In this document: piece after piece, positions 1-6,190 of the stretch
How positions within the stretch are numbered: the first letter of the stretch is position 1
Layout of the letters: each line of letters opens with the position of its first letter
From: a virus
Reading direction: 5' to 3' (one strand)
Virus record (IMG/VR): IMGVR_UViG_3300032282_000251
Coordinates: 1-24,999 of that record
Length of the DNA stretch: 24,999 bases
Notes under the pieces: generated by a model
Told to the model about the DNA's origin: nothing
Databases searched by the model: none
What the model saw: only the letters and a program-made list of their open reading frames with translations
Program-made: the position numbers and the translations under genes

Positions 1-282
1 CGGATCAACCGTATGCAATTCCAAACCTTTCACAAGGCGGATGCGTTCAGCCATTAAATCTTCAGAACGATGCCCGTCAGCAAATCGCTTCAACGTTGCT
101 GAGTTAAATTCTTCCGGTAGCGGGTCATGCACTTCATACCAAAGCTTACGAGAACAAGAATTGCCAATCGCAGACATACCAAGATAGGTGCGCTGGGGGT
201 TGGCGTTTTCACGCACTTCTAGAGCGCGGTCTGCCGCAAGGAGCGTAGGGTCATCTAAAATAAAATTAGGAAGCTTTGTCAT
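1..282 (-). CDS. PD-(D/E)XK-type phage nuclease, N-terminal part (cut by window edge)
   Basis: Ninety-four codons are visible, starting at ATG 282 behind the Shine-Dalgarno (SD) sequence AGGTG, and the frame runs open off the left edge. The N-terminal part has a pattern I recognise from Cas4/YqaJ-like and other PD-(D/E)XK exonucleases: 'LGMSAIGNSCSRKLWYEV' (about residues 38-55), then 'FADGHRSEDLMAERIR' (about 69-84), where the Cys-x-Arg-x-x-x-Tyr and Gly-His-x-x-Glu residues are typical of the first helix and first active-site Glu. The rest of the active site (D, E-x-K) lies outside the window. It follows a Sak4-like ATPase and a DUF669 protein, so a DNA-end-processing nuclease for phage recombination or replication fits. 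Family membership is inferred from motifs only. Confidence 0.72.
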   Translation of the reverse strand, partial: MTKLPNFILDDPTLLAADRALEVRENANPQRTYLGMSAIGNSCSRKLWYEVHDPLPEEFNSATLKRFADGHRSEDLMAERIRLVKGLELHTVDP

Positions 283-291
283 TTCCGCACC

Positions 292-335
292 TAAAAAAAA
301 AGAGGGGCCGATAGCAGGGATAAACTACCGGCCCC
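292..335 (-). terminator. Rho-independent terminator after the DUF669 gene
   Basis: Read on the minus strand, an 11-bp stem (304-314 with 325-335, one G-T pair) with a 10-base loop is followed by one C and nine T residues (301-293 on the plus strand are A). It sits in the gap between the DUF669 stop (344) and the nuclease start (282), so it should limit read-through into the nuclease gene. No obvious promoter for the nuclease fits in the remaining space, so partial read-through is likely. Confidence 0.85.
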
Positions 336-343
336 AACTTACA

Positions 344-841
344 TCAACGCTTCCAGGGCGCTGATGCTGCGGCTTTGACGGGTGCCGCAGTATTGGCGGA
401 CGGACGGGCGGTATTGCCGCCAGCCTCTGGCACCGCCTTATATGCCTTTACTTCGTTCTTGGCTTCACGATGTGTGCCAGTCTTATCGGGACCAGCAGGC
501 TTCACTTTCACAACCGCTATCATGCTGCGGTTATAGAGATCGGACGCATCATCGGTATTTAAAACACCAACAGCGCGGCAGATGGCAGATAAGGATTCGT
601 AAGCAATGCGAACCGCAACTTCGTTAGGGTTCACTAGGTTCAGAAGGTCAAACAAATGCTGACCCTGATATTGTCCATCGACAATCATCATATCTAACCA
701 CAAGTATTTACCAGCACCGCTGGCGGTATCGCGCATTTCGCTGTTTGTAATCATCACGCGATAATCACCCGGCGGGAGGACTTCAAAGCCCTTGCTGGGT
801 TCGATGGACATTGCGTCAAATGAAAATCCAAGTTTGGTCAT
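344..841 (-). CDS. DUF669 family protein (phage single-strand-binding-like)
   Basis: This 165-aa protein matches the DUF669 pattern: 'FSFDAMSIEP' near the N-terminus, then 'LPPGDYRVMITNSEM' (about residues 22-36), 'GKYLWLDMMIVDGQYQGQHL' and 'NLVNPNEVAVRIAYESLSAI', with an Ala/Pro-rich tail ending in 'APWKR'. Acidic or flexible tails are common in phage SSB-like proteins. DUF669 proteins are regularly encoded beside Sak4/RecA-like ATPases and are thought to act as single-strand-binding or annealing partners. ATG 841 is chosen because GAAGG lies 8-9 bases before it. An ATG at 895 is in frame, but it would run 50 bases into the upstream gene and lacks the DUF669 consensus. Only four bases separate it from the ATPase stop, so the genes are co-transcribed. 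Confidence 0.8.
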   Translation of the reverse strand: MTKLGFSFDAMSIEPSKGFEVLPPGDYRVMITNSEMRDTASGAGKYLWLDMMIVDGQYQGQHLFDLLNLVNPNEVAVRIAYESLSAICRAVGVLNTDDASDLYNRSMIAVVKVKPAGPDKTGTHREAKNEVKAYKAVPEAGGNTARPSANTAAPVKAAASAPWKR

Positions 842-845
842 TGTA

Positions 846-1616
846 TTAAACCTTCTTTCCGGTCTGTTTGTTGAAATACGGTACGCCAGCAGCAAAGTCG
901 TTCCATGTCATTGGGATCGACGTTGGCAGGTTGTACCGCTGTTTAGCGAGGTATGCAGGACGCTCTTCGGTGTAAAGAACACGATCACCACCACCCACTG
1001 CACGGGTTGTTTTCTTTCCAAATCCAGCGTCAGATTTAACAGTGCTGACCCGGTAGTTGGCAAAGAGAACAGCATCCATTGCTTCTTGTAGAAGCGCAGA
1101 TGCCCCTTTGTGCATTTTTGGAGAATAGCGGTCATATGCCTCTGTTTCGGGGCTTTCAAAACGCTCAATTTTTGCATGCGCGATGACCAGTACGCACATT
1201 GAACGTTCATCACGCAAAGCACGAAGCCCGTCGATCAGTGTGCGCCAAAGATCAAGAGCAGAAACATATCCACGTCCATATCCCGGCGTTTCAATGTTAG
1301 CCCAATTGTTGTCCTTGCAAGCTTGTGCCCAGATGATCGGCTCAAGATGATCGGCTGAGTCCAATACTACAGTCTTGTACTCGTTATCTTCCGTGTACAA
1401 ACAACCGATAGCCTGCATAACCTCGTCATACGTTTTCAGAGTTCCAAACGTTGGAGCATCAATCATGCCCAAGCCGTCTTCCGTTTGCAGGAAGATCGGA
1501 TTAGGTGCTGATGCTGCAAAAGATGTCTTTCCCACCCCATGAGGTCCGTAAATCATGCATAAAGGAGGTGCCACAGACACCCCAGATCGGATGTTAGCTA
1601 AAGTAATAGTTTTCAT
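846..1616 (-). CDS. Sak4/RecA-like phage ATPase (AAA_24 type)
   Basis: This 256-aa P-loop ATPase has a clear Walker A motif 'GPHGVGKTS' at residues 24-32 and a Walker B-like strand 'KTVVLDSADHLE' at about 80-91, followed by 'VLVIAHAKIERFE' (about 142-154), a sensor-like strand ending in His. This organisation is that of the single-domain RecA-like ATPases of phages (Sak4 group, Pfam AAA_24) that work with an SSB in single-strand annealing. The size is normal for the family. The start ATG overlaps the preceding stop as ATGA (1613-1616), which indicates translational coupling. The DUF669 gene follows directly and a nuclease after that, the usual recombination set. Function is inferred from the family and the context. 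Confidence 0.85.
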   Translation of the reverse strand: MKTITLANIRSGVSVAPPLCMIYGPHGVGKTSFAASAPNPIFLQTEDGLGMIDAPTFGTLKTYDEVMQAIGCLYTEDNEYKTVVLDSADHLEPIIWAQACKDNNWANIETPGYGRGYVSALDLWRTLIDGLRALRDERSMCVLVIAHAKIERFESPETEAYDRYSPKMHKGASALLQEAMDAVLFANYRVSTVKSDAGFGKKTTRAVGGGDRVLYTEERPAYLAKQRYNLPTSIPMTWNDFAAGVPYFNKQTGKKV

Positions 1617-2086
1617 TTATCTGCCCTTTCAATTTTGAACGTAGGCTTGCCCGTTCCAACTGTGCGCGAAGCGGCGAACAGGTTGCGGATGGTTTCGGGC
1701 CAAGCGTTGTATTTGGTCTCAGACACCGAGTACTTAATGCTTACATAATCCTCAACAGGCTCGTTCCAGCTTCGGATTGTTTCAATCGCACTGGTGATTT
1801 TTGTCTGATCCCACTCAACATCTTTGGGCAGGTCGGCAATGACAATATGCTCGTCTATGTCCAATCGAACGCGGCCTGTATCCTTGCCATCTTTGGCACG
1901 GGCTTCAGCAGCGAGTTTAGCGAACCGATCAACGAGGGCTGAGTGCAGTAAATTGTCGTAAAGCCTGCACTTAGCTTTTAGCTCTGTCATCTCCTCAAGC
2001 AGCATCGCAAGTTGGTCAATTGGAAGGTTAGAAACCTTCGTCGATCCCAACTCTTGAAGCTGCGCCAGACTGACGCTGTTCTTCAA
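1613..2086 (-). CDS. Unknown phage protein in the recombination operon
   Basis: This 157-aa protein has no domain I recognise. It is mixed alpha/beta: a helical, Leu/Glu/Lys-rich N-terminal half (about residues 22-65, 'LAMLLEEMTELKAKCRLY') that may form a coiled coil, and a C-terminal half with short strands. It starts with TTG at 2086. The start is supported by a full SD AGGAG six bases upstream, and there is no competing ATG nearby. Its stop overlaps the ATPase start, so it is translated together with the Sak4-like protein and probably serves the same recombination or replication process, perhaps as an accessory subunit. That role is a guess from position. Confidence 0.75.
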   Translation of the reverse strand: MKNSVSLAQLQELGSTKVSNLPIDQLAMLLEEMTELKAKCRLYDNLLHSALVDRFAKLAAEARAKDGKDTGRVRLDIDEHIVIADLPKDVEWDQTKITSAIETIRSWNEPVEDYVSIKYSVSETKYNAWPETIRNLFAASRTVGTGKPTFKIERADK

Positions 2087-2156
2087 AGCAAACTCCTATT
2101 TGCTTGAGATTACCCGGCTAAATAAGACACCGCCCCGCCGGGGGAAGGACGGAGAA

Positions 2157-2318
2157 TTACGCTTTCCCGGCTCGCACCGAGGCTCTGTTTTGGATTTTGG
2201 ATCTAAGATTTCGCAGGATTAGCGTTTTAATTGCTAAGTCGGACAGGATTTTATCAAGCCTTGCCAACTCATTGCGTTCATTGACATTAAGCTGCTTTTT
2301 CCAATTACGCTTTTTCAT
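2157..2318 (-). CDS. Small basic helical protein (53 aa), unknown
   Basis: A 54-codon frame runs from ATG 2318 (protein starts MKKRNWKKQL) to TAA 2157. The protein is strongly basic and predicted helical: 'NERNELARLDKILSDLA' in the middle and 'RNLRSKIQNRASVRAGKA' at the end. Its composition looks like a genuine small phage protein rather than random translation. The SD is weak (GAG about ten bases before the ATG). It precedes the recombination genes on the same strand, 70 bases from the next start, so it would be the first gene of that operon. A plus-strand frame of 71 codons crosses the same region but runs into the promoter of the next gene and looks less protein-like. No function can be given. 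Confidence 0.52.
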   Translation of the reverse strand: MKKRNWKKQLNVNERNELARLDKILSDLAIKTLILRNLRSKIQNRASVRAGKA

Positions 2319-2386
2319 TGCAATCTCATGCTATTCATATGAAGAACACAAACCATGCCACATGCGTTGGGAGGCTGTAAAGCCTG

Positions 2387-2415
2387 TTGTCAGGTTTTTT
2401 TTAAACGTGTAAATT
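2387..2415 (+). promoter_or_regulatory. Sigma70-like promoter for the 86-aa gene
   Basis: TTGTCA (2387-2392) and TAAATT (2410-2415) are separated by 17 bases, a standard -35/-10 arrangement. The predicted start point (about 2422) lies inside a perfect inverted repeat and 40 bases before the next gene. This is a sequence-pattern prediction only. Confidence 0.5.
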
Positions 2416-2439
2416 GTCTAATCAAAACAATGATTAGAC
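2416..2439. promoter_or_regulatory. Perfect inverted repeat, probable operator
   Basis: GTCTAATC (2416-2423) and GATTAGAC (2432-2439) form a perfect 8-bp inverted repeat with an 8-base AT-rich spacer. It directly abuts the predicted -10 box and covers the expected transcription start of the 86-aa gene. It also lies in the divergent gap before the minus-strand recombination operon. The symmetry and spacing suit a dimeric repressor site. As RNA it could also form a hairpin, but no T-run follows, so a terminator is unlikely. Confidence 0.5.
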
Positions 2440-2461
2440 TTGTATAGGTCAGGAGATAGCA

Positions 2462-2722
2462 TTGAGGTACGTCTTCACTTTGAACATGCCAAGCTTCAAA
2501 AACAATCTGGTTCAACAGATCATTGGGGACTACCCAGTCGATACGTTTGAAGCAATGTGTGACGCGCTAAATGAAGATAGCTTTATCGTTGTGCGCCAGT
2601 TTTACCATATCATCCATCGCAACGGCGAACATGATTGGAAATACAAAGGCCCAATGATCATCAATACCCAGCACATAGGCAAGGTGCAGGAATTTATTGA
2701 TAAGGAAGACGAAGTCTATTGA
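2462..2722 (+). CDS. Unknown 86-aa phage protein
   Basis: This small mixed protein has no motif I recognise; it is rich in aromatic and acidic residues ('RQFYHIIHRNGEHDWKYKG' in the middle, acidic C-terminus ending KEDEVY). The start is TTG at 2462, chosen because AGGAGA lies six bases before it; the first ATG is eight codons further in and has no SD. Together with the next gene it is one of only two plus-strand genes here, and both have their own promoter-like sequence, which suggests early or regulatory roles. A probable operator sits directly upstream. No function is proposed. No convincing terminator follows. Confidence 0.68.
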   Translation: MRYVFTLNMPSFKNNLVQQIIGDYPVDTFEAMCDALNEDSFIVVRQFYHIIHRNGEHDWKYKGPMIINTQHIGKVQEFIDKEDEVY

Positions 2723-2785
2723 GTTTTTCTGCTTTTGCTATTTTCCGTAAAACTACCTTTTAAAAAAAAGTTAAACCCAATTTCA

Positions 2786-2815
2786 TTGACTCAACATTTT
2801 TAAAAGCTGTATTTT
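2786..2815 (+). promoter_or_regulatory. Sigma70-like promoter for the 112-aa gene
   Basis: TTGACT (2786-2791) and TATTTT (2810-2815) have an 18-base spacer inside a very AT-rich stretch. The expected start point is near 2822, which gives a leader of about 200 bases before the next gene. The region 2723-3024 contains no other gene that I can support. Confidence 0.5.
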
Positions 2816-2821
2816 ACTTAT

Positions 2822-3024
2822 CACTTAGGCCCGAAACGCCTCAAGTCAAATCGCAAAAACTGAAAAGTTGTTCAAGCGGGGGTGCGTTGTTTGACGCACT
2901 TTCCGAAAAACGCCAAAAAGCGCAGACCCCACTTGCTATACTTCTTTTGTCGCGCCCATCCGGGAGTGACTCCCGGCGTTGACGCGCCGGGGTCTTTGAC
3001 ATTGTGAAGAAGGAATACAACATC
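2822..3024 (+). promoter_or_regulatory. Structured leader RNA with mutually exclusive hairpins
   Basis: The stretch between the predicted promoter and the 112-aa gene holds several perfect stems. Stem A pairs 2882-2887 with 2894-2899. Stem B pairs CCGGGAG (2960-2966) with CTCCCGG (2970-2976), with a 3-base loop. Stem C pairs CCCGGCG (2972-2978) with CGCCGGG (2985-2991). Stem D pairs AGACCCC (2924-2930) with GGGGTCT (2989-2995) and encloses stem B. C shares bases with both B and D, so the RNA can form either B plus D, or C. That is the layout of an attenuator, riboswitch or protein-binding leader. It could also be a small RNA ending near 3000. I do not recognise a known class. Confidence 0.45.
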
Positions 3025-3363
3025 ATGGCACAAGCCAAGGTGAAGACCAAGACTGAAGCCCGCGCTTACCTTGCCATATCTTTAATCGGAGGTGGGTCGT
3101 CCTGGGTCGAAGGCGAAGATCAAGATAAGATGATTGCGGCGCTTCATAAACAAGTGCGGAAAGATTGGAAACACCTGTTTGATATTAAGGAGAACCCAGG
3201 TGTCAGAATATACGCTCTCGACGGGGTGGAACATTGGTGGGCTGACCACGAAGGCGTGTTCGACCACGATACCAATAGAAAGCTGAAGCTAATCCGGTAT
3301 GTCGGTTTAGTGCATGACGGCATTGGTAAACCACCCAAGCACGTTGATAAAATTTACGCATAA
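3025..3363 (+). CDS. Unknown 112-aa phage protein behind a structured leader
   Basis: The protein starts MAQAKVKTKTEAR and has a central 'GGGSSWVEGEDQDKMIAALH' and several Trp/His pairs ('EHWWADHEGVFDHD'). I recognise no domain. ATG 3025 is chosen because AGAAGGA lies about ten bases before it. A GTG at 3004 would add seven residues, but it lies upstream of this SD and has none of its own. It ends three bases upstream of a strong terminator stem region, so it is a single-gene transcript with its own promoter and long leader. The complex 5' region suggests that its expression is controlled after transcription starts. Function unknown. Confidence 0.72.
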   Translation: MAQAKVKTKTEARAYLAISLIGGGSSWVEGEDQDKMIAALHKQVRKDWKHLFDIKENPGVRIYALDGVEHWWADHEGVFDHDTNRKLKLIRYVGLVHDGIGKPPKHVDKIYA

Positions 3364-3369
3364 CCTCTC

Positions 3370-3406
3370 GGGGGTGGGCTTAGGCTCACCCCCTTTTATT
3401 TATTTT
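3370..3406 (+). terminator. Rho-independent terminator ending the plus-strand unit
   Basis: GGGGGTG (3370-3376) pairs with CACCCCC (3387-3393), followed by a T-rich tail (TTTTATTTATTTT). It lies six bases after the stop of the 112-aa gene and overlaps the end of the convergent minus-strand gene. The reverse strand has no T-run, so it acts in one direction only. Confidence 0.85.
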
Positions 3407-3662
3407 GCTTCTGCCGCTCTTCCATCAACCGCAGACGGACGTTTAAGTCGTTCATCTGCGTAAATATTTCTTCCTTCATCTTATGCCGCGCATCAGCCGA
3501 GATTGGGCTGTCTGTCGGGATGCCTTGCGGCGTAATCAACATTGGCATCTGACCCTCTATTTTGGTCATACGTATGCCCATGCCGTTTACTTCTCCCAGC
3601 AGCCAAGCAATTGCCGCGACGACGACAGGTATGACGGCCTTTAAGATGTCGCCCCAGTTCAC
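3396..3662 (-). CDS. Small membrane protein of the lysis region (holin- or spanin-like)
   Basis: This 88-aa protein has one hydrophobic segment at residues 7-22 ('LKAVIPVVVAAIAWLLGE') and a soluble, charged, helical C-terminal part ('KMKEEIFTQMNDLNVRLRLM', ending RQKQNK). An N-terminal anchor plus periplasmic or cytoplasmic coiled coil is typical of small phage lysis proteins such as single-TM holins or inner-membrane spanins. It starts at GTG 3662, which overlaps the preceding stop as GTGA, so it is coupled to the secreted protein upstream. It is the last gene of the minus-strand lysis cassette and ends inside the convergent terminator. Which of the two lysis roles it has cannot be decided from sequence. 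Confidence 0.62.
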   Translation of the reverse strand: MNWGDILKAVIPVVVAAIAWLLGEVNGMGIRMTKIEGQMPMLITPQGIPTDSPISADARHKMKEEIFTQMNDLNVRLRLMEERQKQNK

Positions 3663-4201
3663 GGCGTAGGCCCACCCACCGGATCAGCCGCACCAGCCGG
3701 TGCTTGGGTCATTATCTCAGTTCCAACCGCCACTGTATCACCATCCCACGGGCTTTCGTTGAGCGGTCCATAGCAATCAGACAGCTTGGCTCCGTTGACC
3801 TTCTTGGGTCGCACAGTGCAGGGAAACGAGAACATGTTGCTCATGCCACCACCAGCCGCAGTCGTTGTCGTGAACTTACGAAACGCTGCTGGGGTGTTGG
3901 CCCAAGTCGGCGCTTGCGGGAAACTTTCACGGGGCTGAAACAAGCTCCAGACCTTACCGGGACCGGGGTTGGCGCATGAGCCACCCGTCAGGTCCATGTC
4001 GGCAAACGCTGGACCGCGCAGCACCGGACATACAGCAACGCCCAGCGGGAATACCTTACCGTTGACCGTGATGGTCTTGCCGGGGACGGGGGTTGTCGGG
4101 CTGGCCGCGCACAGAGCGAACTCGCCCTTGCAGACCTGGATGGTCATGGCGTGTGCGGGGGCCGTAAGTGTCAGCGCCGCAGCAATCAGTAACTTCTTCA
4201 T
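3659..4201 (-). CDS. Secreted phage protein with signal peptide, unknown
   Basis: This 180-aa protein begins with a textbook Sec signal peptide: MKK, a hydrophobic run to about residue 15, and an 'APAHA' signal peptidase I site (cleavage near residue 18). The mature part is rich in Gly, Pro and Thr and holds several Cys residues (for example in 'VCKGEFALC', 'CPVLRGP' and 'SFPCTVRP'), consistent with disulphides in the periplasm. There is no lipobox, so it is not a typical outer-membrane spanin. SD AGGGAA precedes ATG 4201. Its place between a holin-like gene and a small membrane-protein gene suggests a role in lysis or envelope modification. I do not recognise the family. Confidence 0.68.
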   Translation of the reverse strand: MKKLLIAAALTLTAPAHAMTIQVCKGEFALCAASPTTPVPGKTITVNGKVFPLGVAVCPVLRGPAFADMDLTGGSCANPGPGKVWSLFQPRESFPQAPTWANTPAAFRKFTTTTAAGGGMSNMFSFPCTVRPKKVNGAKLSDCYGPLNESPWDGDTVAVGTEIMTQAPAGAADPVGGPTP

Positions 4202-4210
4202 GTTCGTTCC

Positions 4211-4765
4211 CTATTTTCCAGGCGGTTTCTGGCTGTTGCGAGTACCAAACCACCACAACACGCAAGTCGTCGTGAGGTACATGATGGTGTTTACGATCAG
4301 GTCATGGACGCGCATTGCGTCAGCGGTGGCAAACGATACCCCGGCCATAATGGTACGGGCCTCGACGTAGATTAGTGTCGTAATCGCGCACAGATAGATC
4401 GTGAGGCCAGGGCGAACAATGCCGCGCACGAAGTCCAGCAGTACCAGCAGGAAGCCCGACACAGGCCCGATCTTGGCCCTGGCGCTATACTGTTTAGGCT
4501 CCATGCCAAAGGATGCCGCAAACGATGTCTCTGCCGCGACAGTTTCCTTGGCGGTGGCTTCGATGGTTGCCACCTGAGTCCGCGCAGCCCACTCTTGGGC
4601 CATAAGCTCGCCGTCGATACGGCGCATACTGGCCTCATGCTCATGGTCCAACTTTCGCATTTCGAGTTCCTGCTTCACTTTCAGGAAGTCAAAGAAACGT
4701 TGGAACGCTACGCCCAGCAGGCCGGTTATGCCGCCGCTAAATATTGATCCCAGTATCCCTAACAT
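4211..4765 (-). CDS. Holin of the three-TM GTA type
   Basis: This 184-aa protein resembles the 'holin of 3TMs, for gene-transfer release' family. It has an N-terminal hydrophobic segment (about residues 2-20), a charged helical stretch ('EMRKLDHEHEASMRRIDGEL' and following), and two C-terminal hydrophobic segments around 'PVSGFLLVLLDFVRGIVRPG' plus the following strand and 'VNTIMYLTTTCVLWWFG'. A central 'RPGL' is also typical. ATG 4765 is preferred: GGAG lies seven bases upstream, while the TTG at 4783 has no SD. It overlaps the end of the DUF5675 gene by 29 bases, so both are translated from one message. It probably forms the inner-membrane hole releasing lysis proteins. Confidence 0.75.
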   Translation of the reverse strand: MLGILGSIFSGGITGLLGVAFQRFFDFLKVKQELEMRKLDHEHEASMRRIDGELMAQEWAARTQVATIEATAKETVAAETSFAASFGMEPKQYSARAKIGPVSGFLLVLLDFVRGIVRPGLTIYLCAITTLIYVEARTIMAGVSFATADAMRVHDLIVNTIMYLTTTCVLWWFGTRNSQKPPGK

Positions 4766-5177
4766 CGACGATCTCCAATTCAAACGGCTGTCGGTTCATA
4801 AACGTCTCTAGCTTTCTAATGGCGGGCACAGACAGAAGGACAGCCTTCTGCCCATCCATCACGCCCAGCTTCTCACCCAGCGCGATACACCCGTGTAGCT
4901 GGCACTTCAGGCCGCATGACTTGTCGCCCATGAAGTTTGCCGAGTGTATGCGTATACCGGCACGGCTGGGTACGCTGTCCACTAAGTACATCTGGCGTTT
5001 GAAGGCGTTAGAATACGTCCATACGCATTTATACTTACCCGCCGGGATACAAGAAGCGTTTGAGGCGTTGCCCTTCTCGGGTAGCTCGCCGGTAAACAGC
5101 GTAGTGCTGCCAAAGGTTATGCGCCCAAAGGTGCCTTGGTCAGAACTCTCCAAGCGTTCAAGGACAGCTTTAGCCAT
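4737..5177 (-). CDS. DUF5675 family protein (probable lysis or cell-wall enzyme)
   Basis: This 146-aa protein shows the DUF5675 signature: 'FGRITFGSTTLFTGELPEKG' at the N-terminus, 'CIPAGKYKCV' at residues 43-52, 'GIRIHSAN' at 74-81 and 'HGCIALG' at 95-101. The order Ile-His-x-x-Asn followed by Gly-Cys is reminiscent of the His and Cys of L,D-transpeptidase (YkuD) active sites, so a peptidoglycan-related activity is plausible but unproven. Length is close to family members. It is the first gene of the lysis cassette and directly precedes a holin. No classical endolysin is visible in the window, so this protein is a candidate for that role. The SD before ATG 5177 is weak. Confidence 0.78.
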   Translation of the reverse strand: MAKAVLERLESSDQGTFGRITFGSTTLFTGELPEKGNASNASCIPAGKYKCVWTYSNAFKRQMYLVDSVPSRAGIRIHSANFMGDKSCGLKCQLHGCIALGEKLGVMDGQKAVLLSVPAIRKLETFMNRQPFELEIVDVRDTGINI

Positions 5178-5185
5178 AATTTCAA

Positions 5186-6181
5186 TTAAGCAAATTTAGT
5201 TTGTGATGCAAAAACCGTAAATGCCACGTTGCCTGTTTTGACAATGGCATAAGTGTAAATATCAACGCTGTTTATATCTCCAGTAGCTGGGGCTGTCCCG
5301 CCTTGCCAAAGTGGAGTGACGGTGCTGCTGTCAATTTGAACGACAGAATTTATATAAGCCGTTGCTCCTTGAGTTACTAAAAATACAACAGTCAGTGTTT
5401 GACCAACAGACATAACTGTATTCAGAGATGTTCCGCTCGAGCCTCTAAAATTAACGGTCCAATTTCCAGATGCCGCAGTGGTGTAATACAAGACGCTTTG
5501 CGTTGTAACGTCGTAGTTAATAGTTCCAGTCGCCGCAGTTGCAGAAACAGTTGTTGTTTCACCGGCATTTGCCAACGCAGCGGCAAGAGAACTTGACGAA
5601 CCCGCCAGAGTTAATTTAGTGCCGTCAGTGGTAATGCCTGATGTGGTTTCTTGAACAATTGCGGAACTATCGTAAAGAATACGAGTGCTGTTACCGCTAG
5701 AAATGGTTGTAGAGCCAATTGTCAAAGAGGCTGACGTAACAGTTTCAGGATAGGCTGGTGCAGATTGATACCAAGTTGCCGTGTCGCCATTACCTGTCAG
5801 AATTTGTATCCCAGGGTTTCCTGGGGAACCTTGTTTAATGGTGACCGTATTTCCTGAACTAGTCCAACCAGCCTTAAGTACTGACGTTCCATCTGTCTGA
5901 GTGGTTGTGTTGATAAACGTAAATTGACCACTAATGCCGTTGGTTAACTTTACAATTACATTTCCAGCATTAAGCACACCAGAAACAATAATCGTTGTGG
6001 CCCTGCACTCTGTGTTGTTGAGAGTATAGGTGTTGCTGCCAGTAATACTGATTGTGGTTACGGTGCCCAAGCAAGCATCAAGATAGTTGGTTGTATCGTT
6101 GATGTATCCGCCCCAGACATCTACTTCTGTACCGGGCGTAATGACGTATAGGCCCTTATTAGTAGTTAGAGTTGTTCCCAT
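5186..6181 (-). CDS. Fibre or virion surface protein with shared C-terminal module
   Basis: This 331-aa protein is Thr/Ser/Gly-rich and predicted beta throughout. Residues 1-115 form a beta-rich N-terminal part, and a very short collagen-like trace 'QGSPGNPG' occurs at 117-124. Residues about 152-331 are closely similar to the C-terminus of the collagen-like fibre (20110..22407): both contain '[10 protein letters not shown]', '[13 protein letters not shown]', 'TTQSV' and end in '[11 protein letters not shown]'. This module is widespread at the ends of structural proteins of aquatic phages. SD AGGAC precedes ATG 6181. It lies just after the ejection-protein genes and before the lysis cassette, a usual place for fibre genes. 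Exact virion location unknown. Confidence 0.75.
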   Translation of the reverse strand: MGTTLTTNKGLYVITPGTEVDVWGGYINDTTNYLDACLGTVTTISITGSNTYTLNNTECRATTIIVSGVLNAGNVIVKLTNGISGQFTFINTTTQTDGTSVLKAGWTSSGNTVTIKQGSPGNPGIQILTGNGDTATWYQSAPAYPETVTSASLTIGSTTISSGNSTRILYDSSAIVQETTSGITTDGTKLTLAGSSSSLAAALANAGETTTVSATAATGTINYDVTTQSVLYYTTAASGNWTVNFRGSSGTSLNTVMSVGQTLTVVFLVTQGATAYINSVVQIDSSTVTPLWQGGTAPATGDINSVDIYTYAIVKTGNVAFTVFASQTKFA

Positions 6182-6190
6182 GACAGCGTC

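Noticed and set aside
2371-2400. Short hairpin (AGGCT-GTAA-AGCCT) upstream of eight T residues as a terminator
   Set aside because: The T-run starts nine bases after the stem and no plus-strand gene ends before it; the sequence is better explained as part of the promoter.
2197-2412. Plus-strand 71-codon frame before the 86-aa gene
   Set aside because: It runs over the predicted promoter, has no SD, and its product looks like random translation; the antisense 53-aa frame is more protein-like.
3704-4370. Plus-strand frames opposite the secreted and holin genes (3704-3979, 3969-4370)
   Set aside because: They overlap minus-strand genes that have a signal peptide, TM segments and SD sites, and themselves lack start signals.
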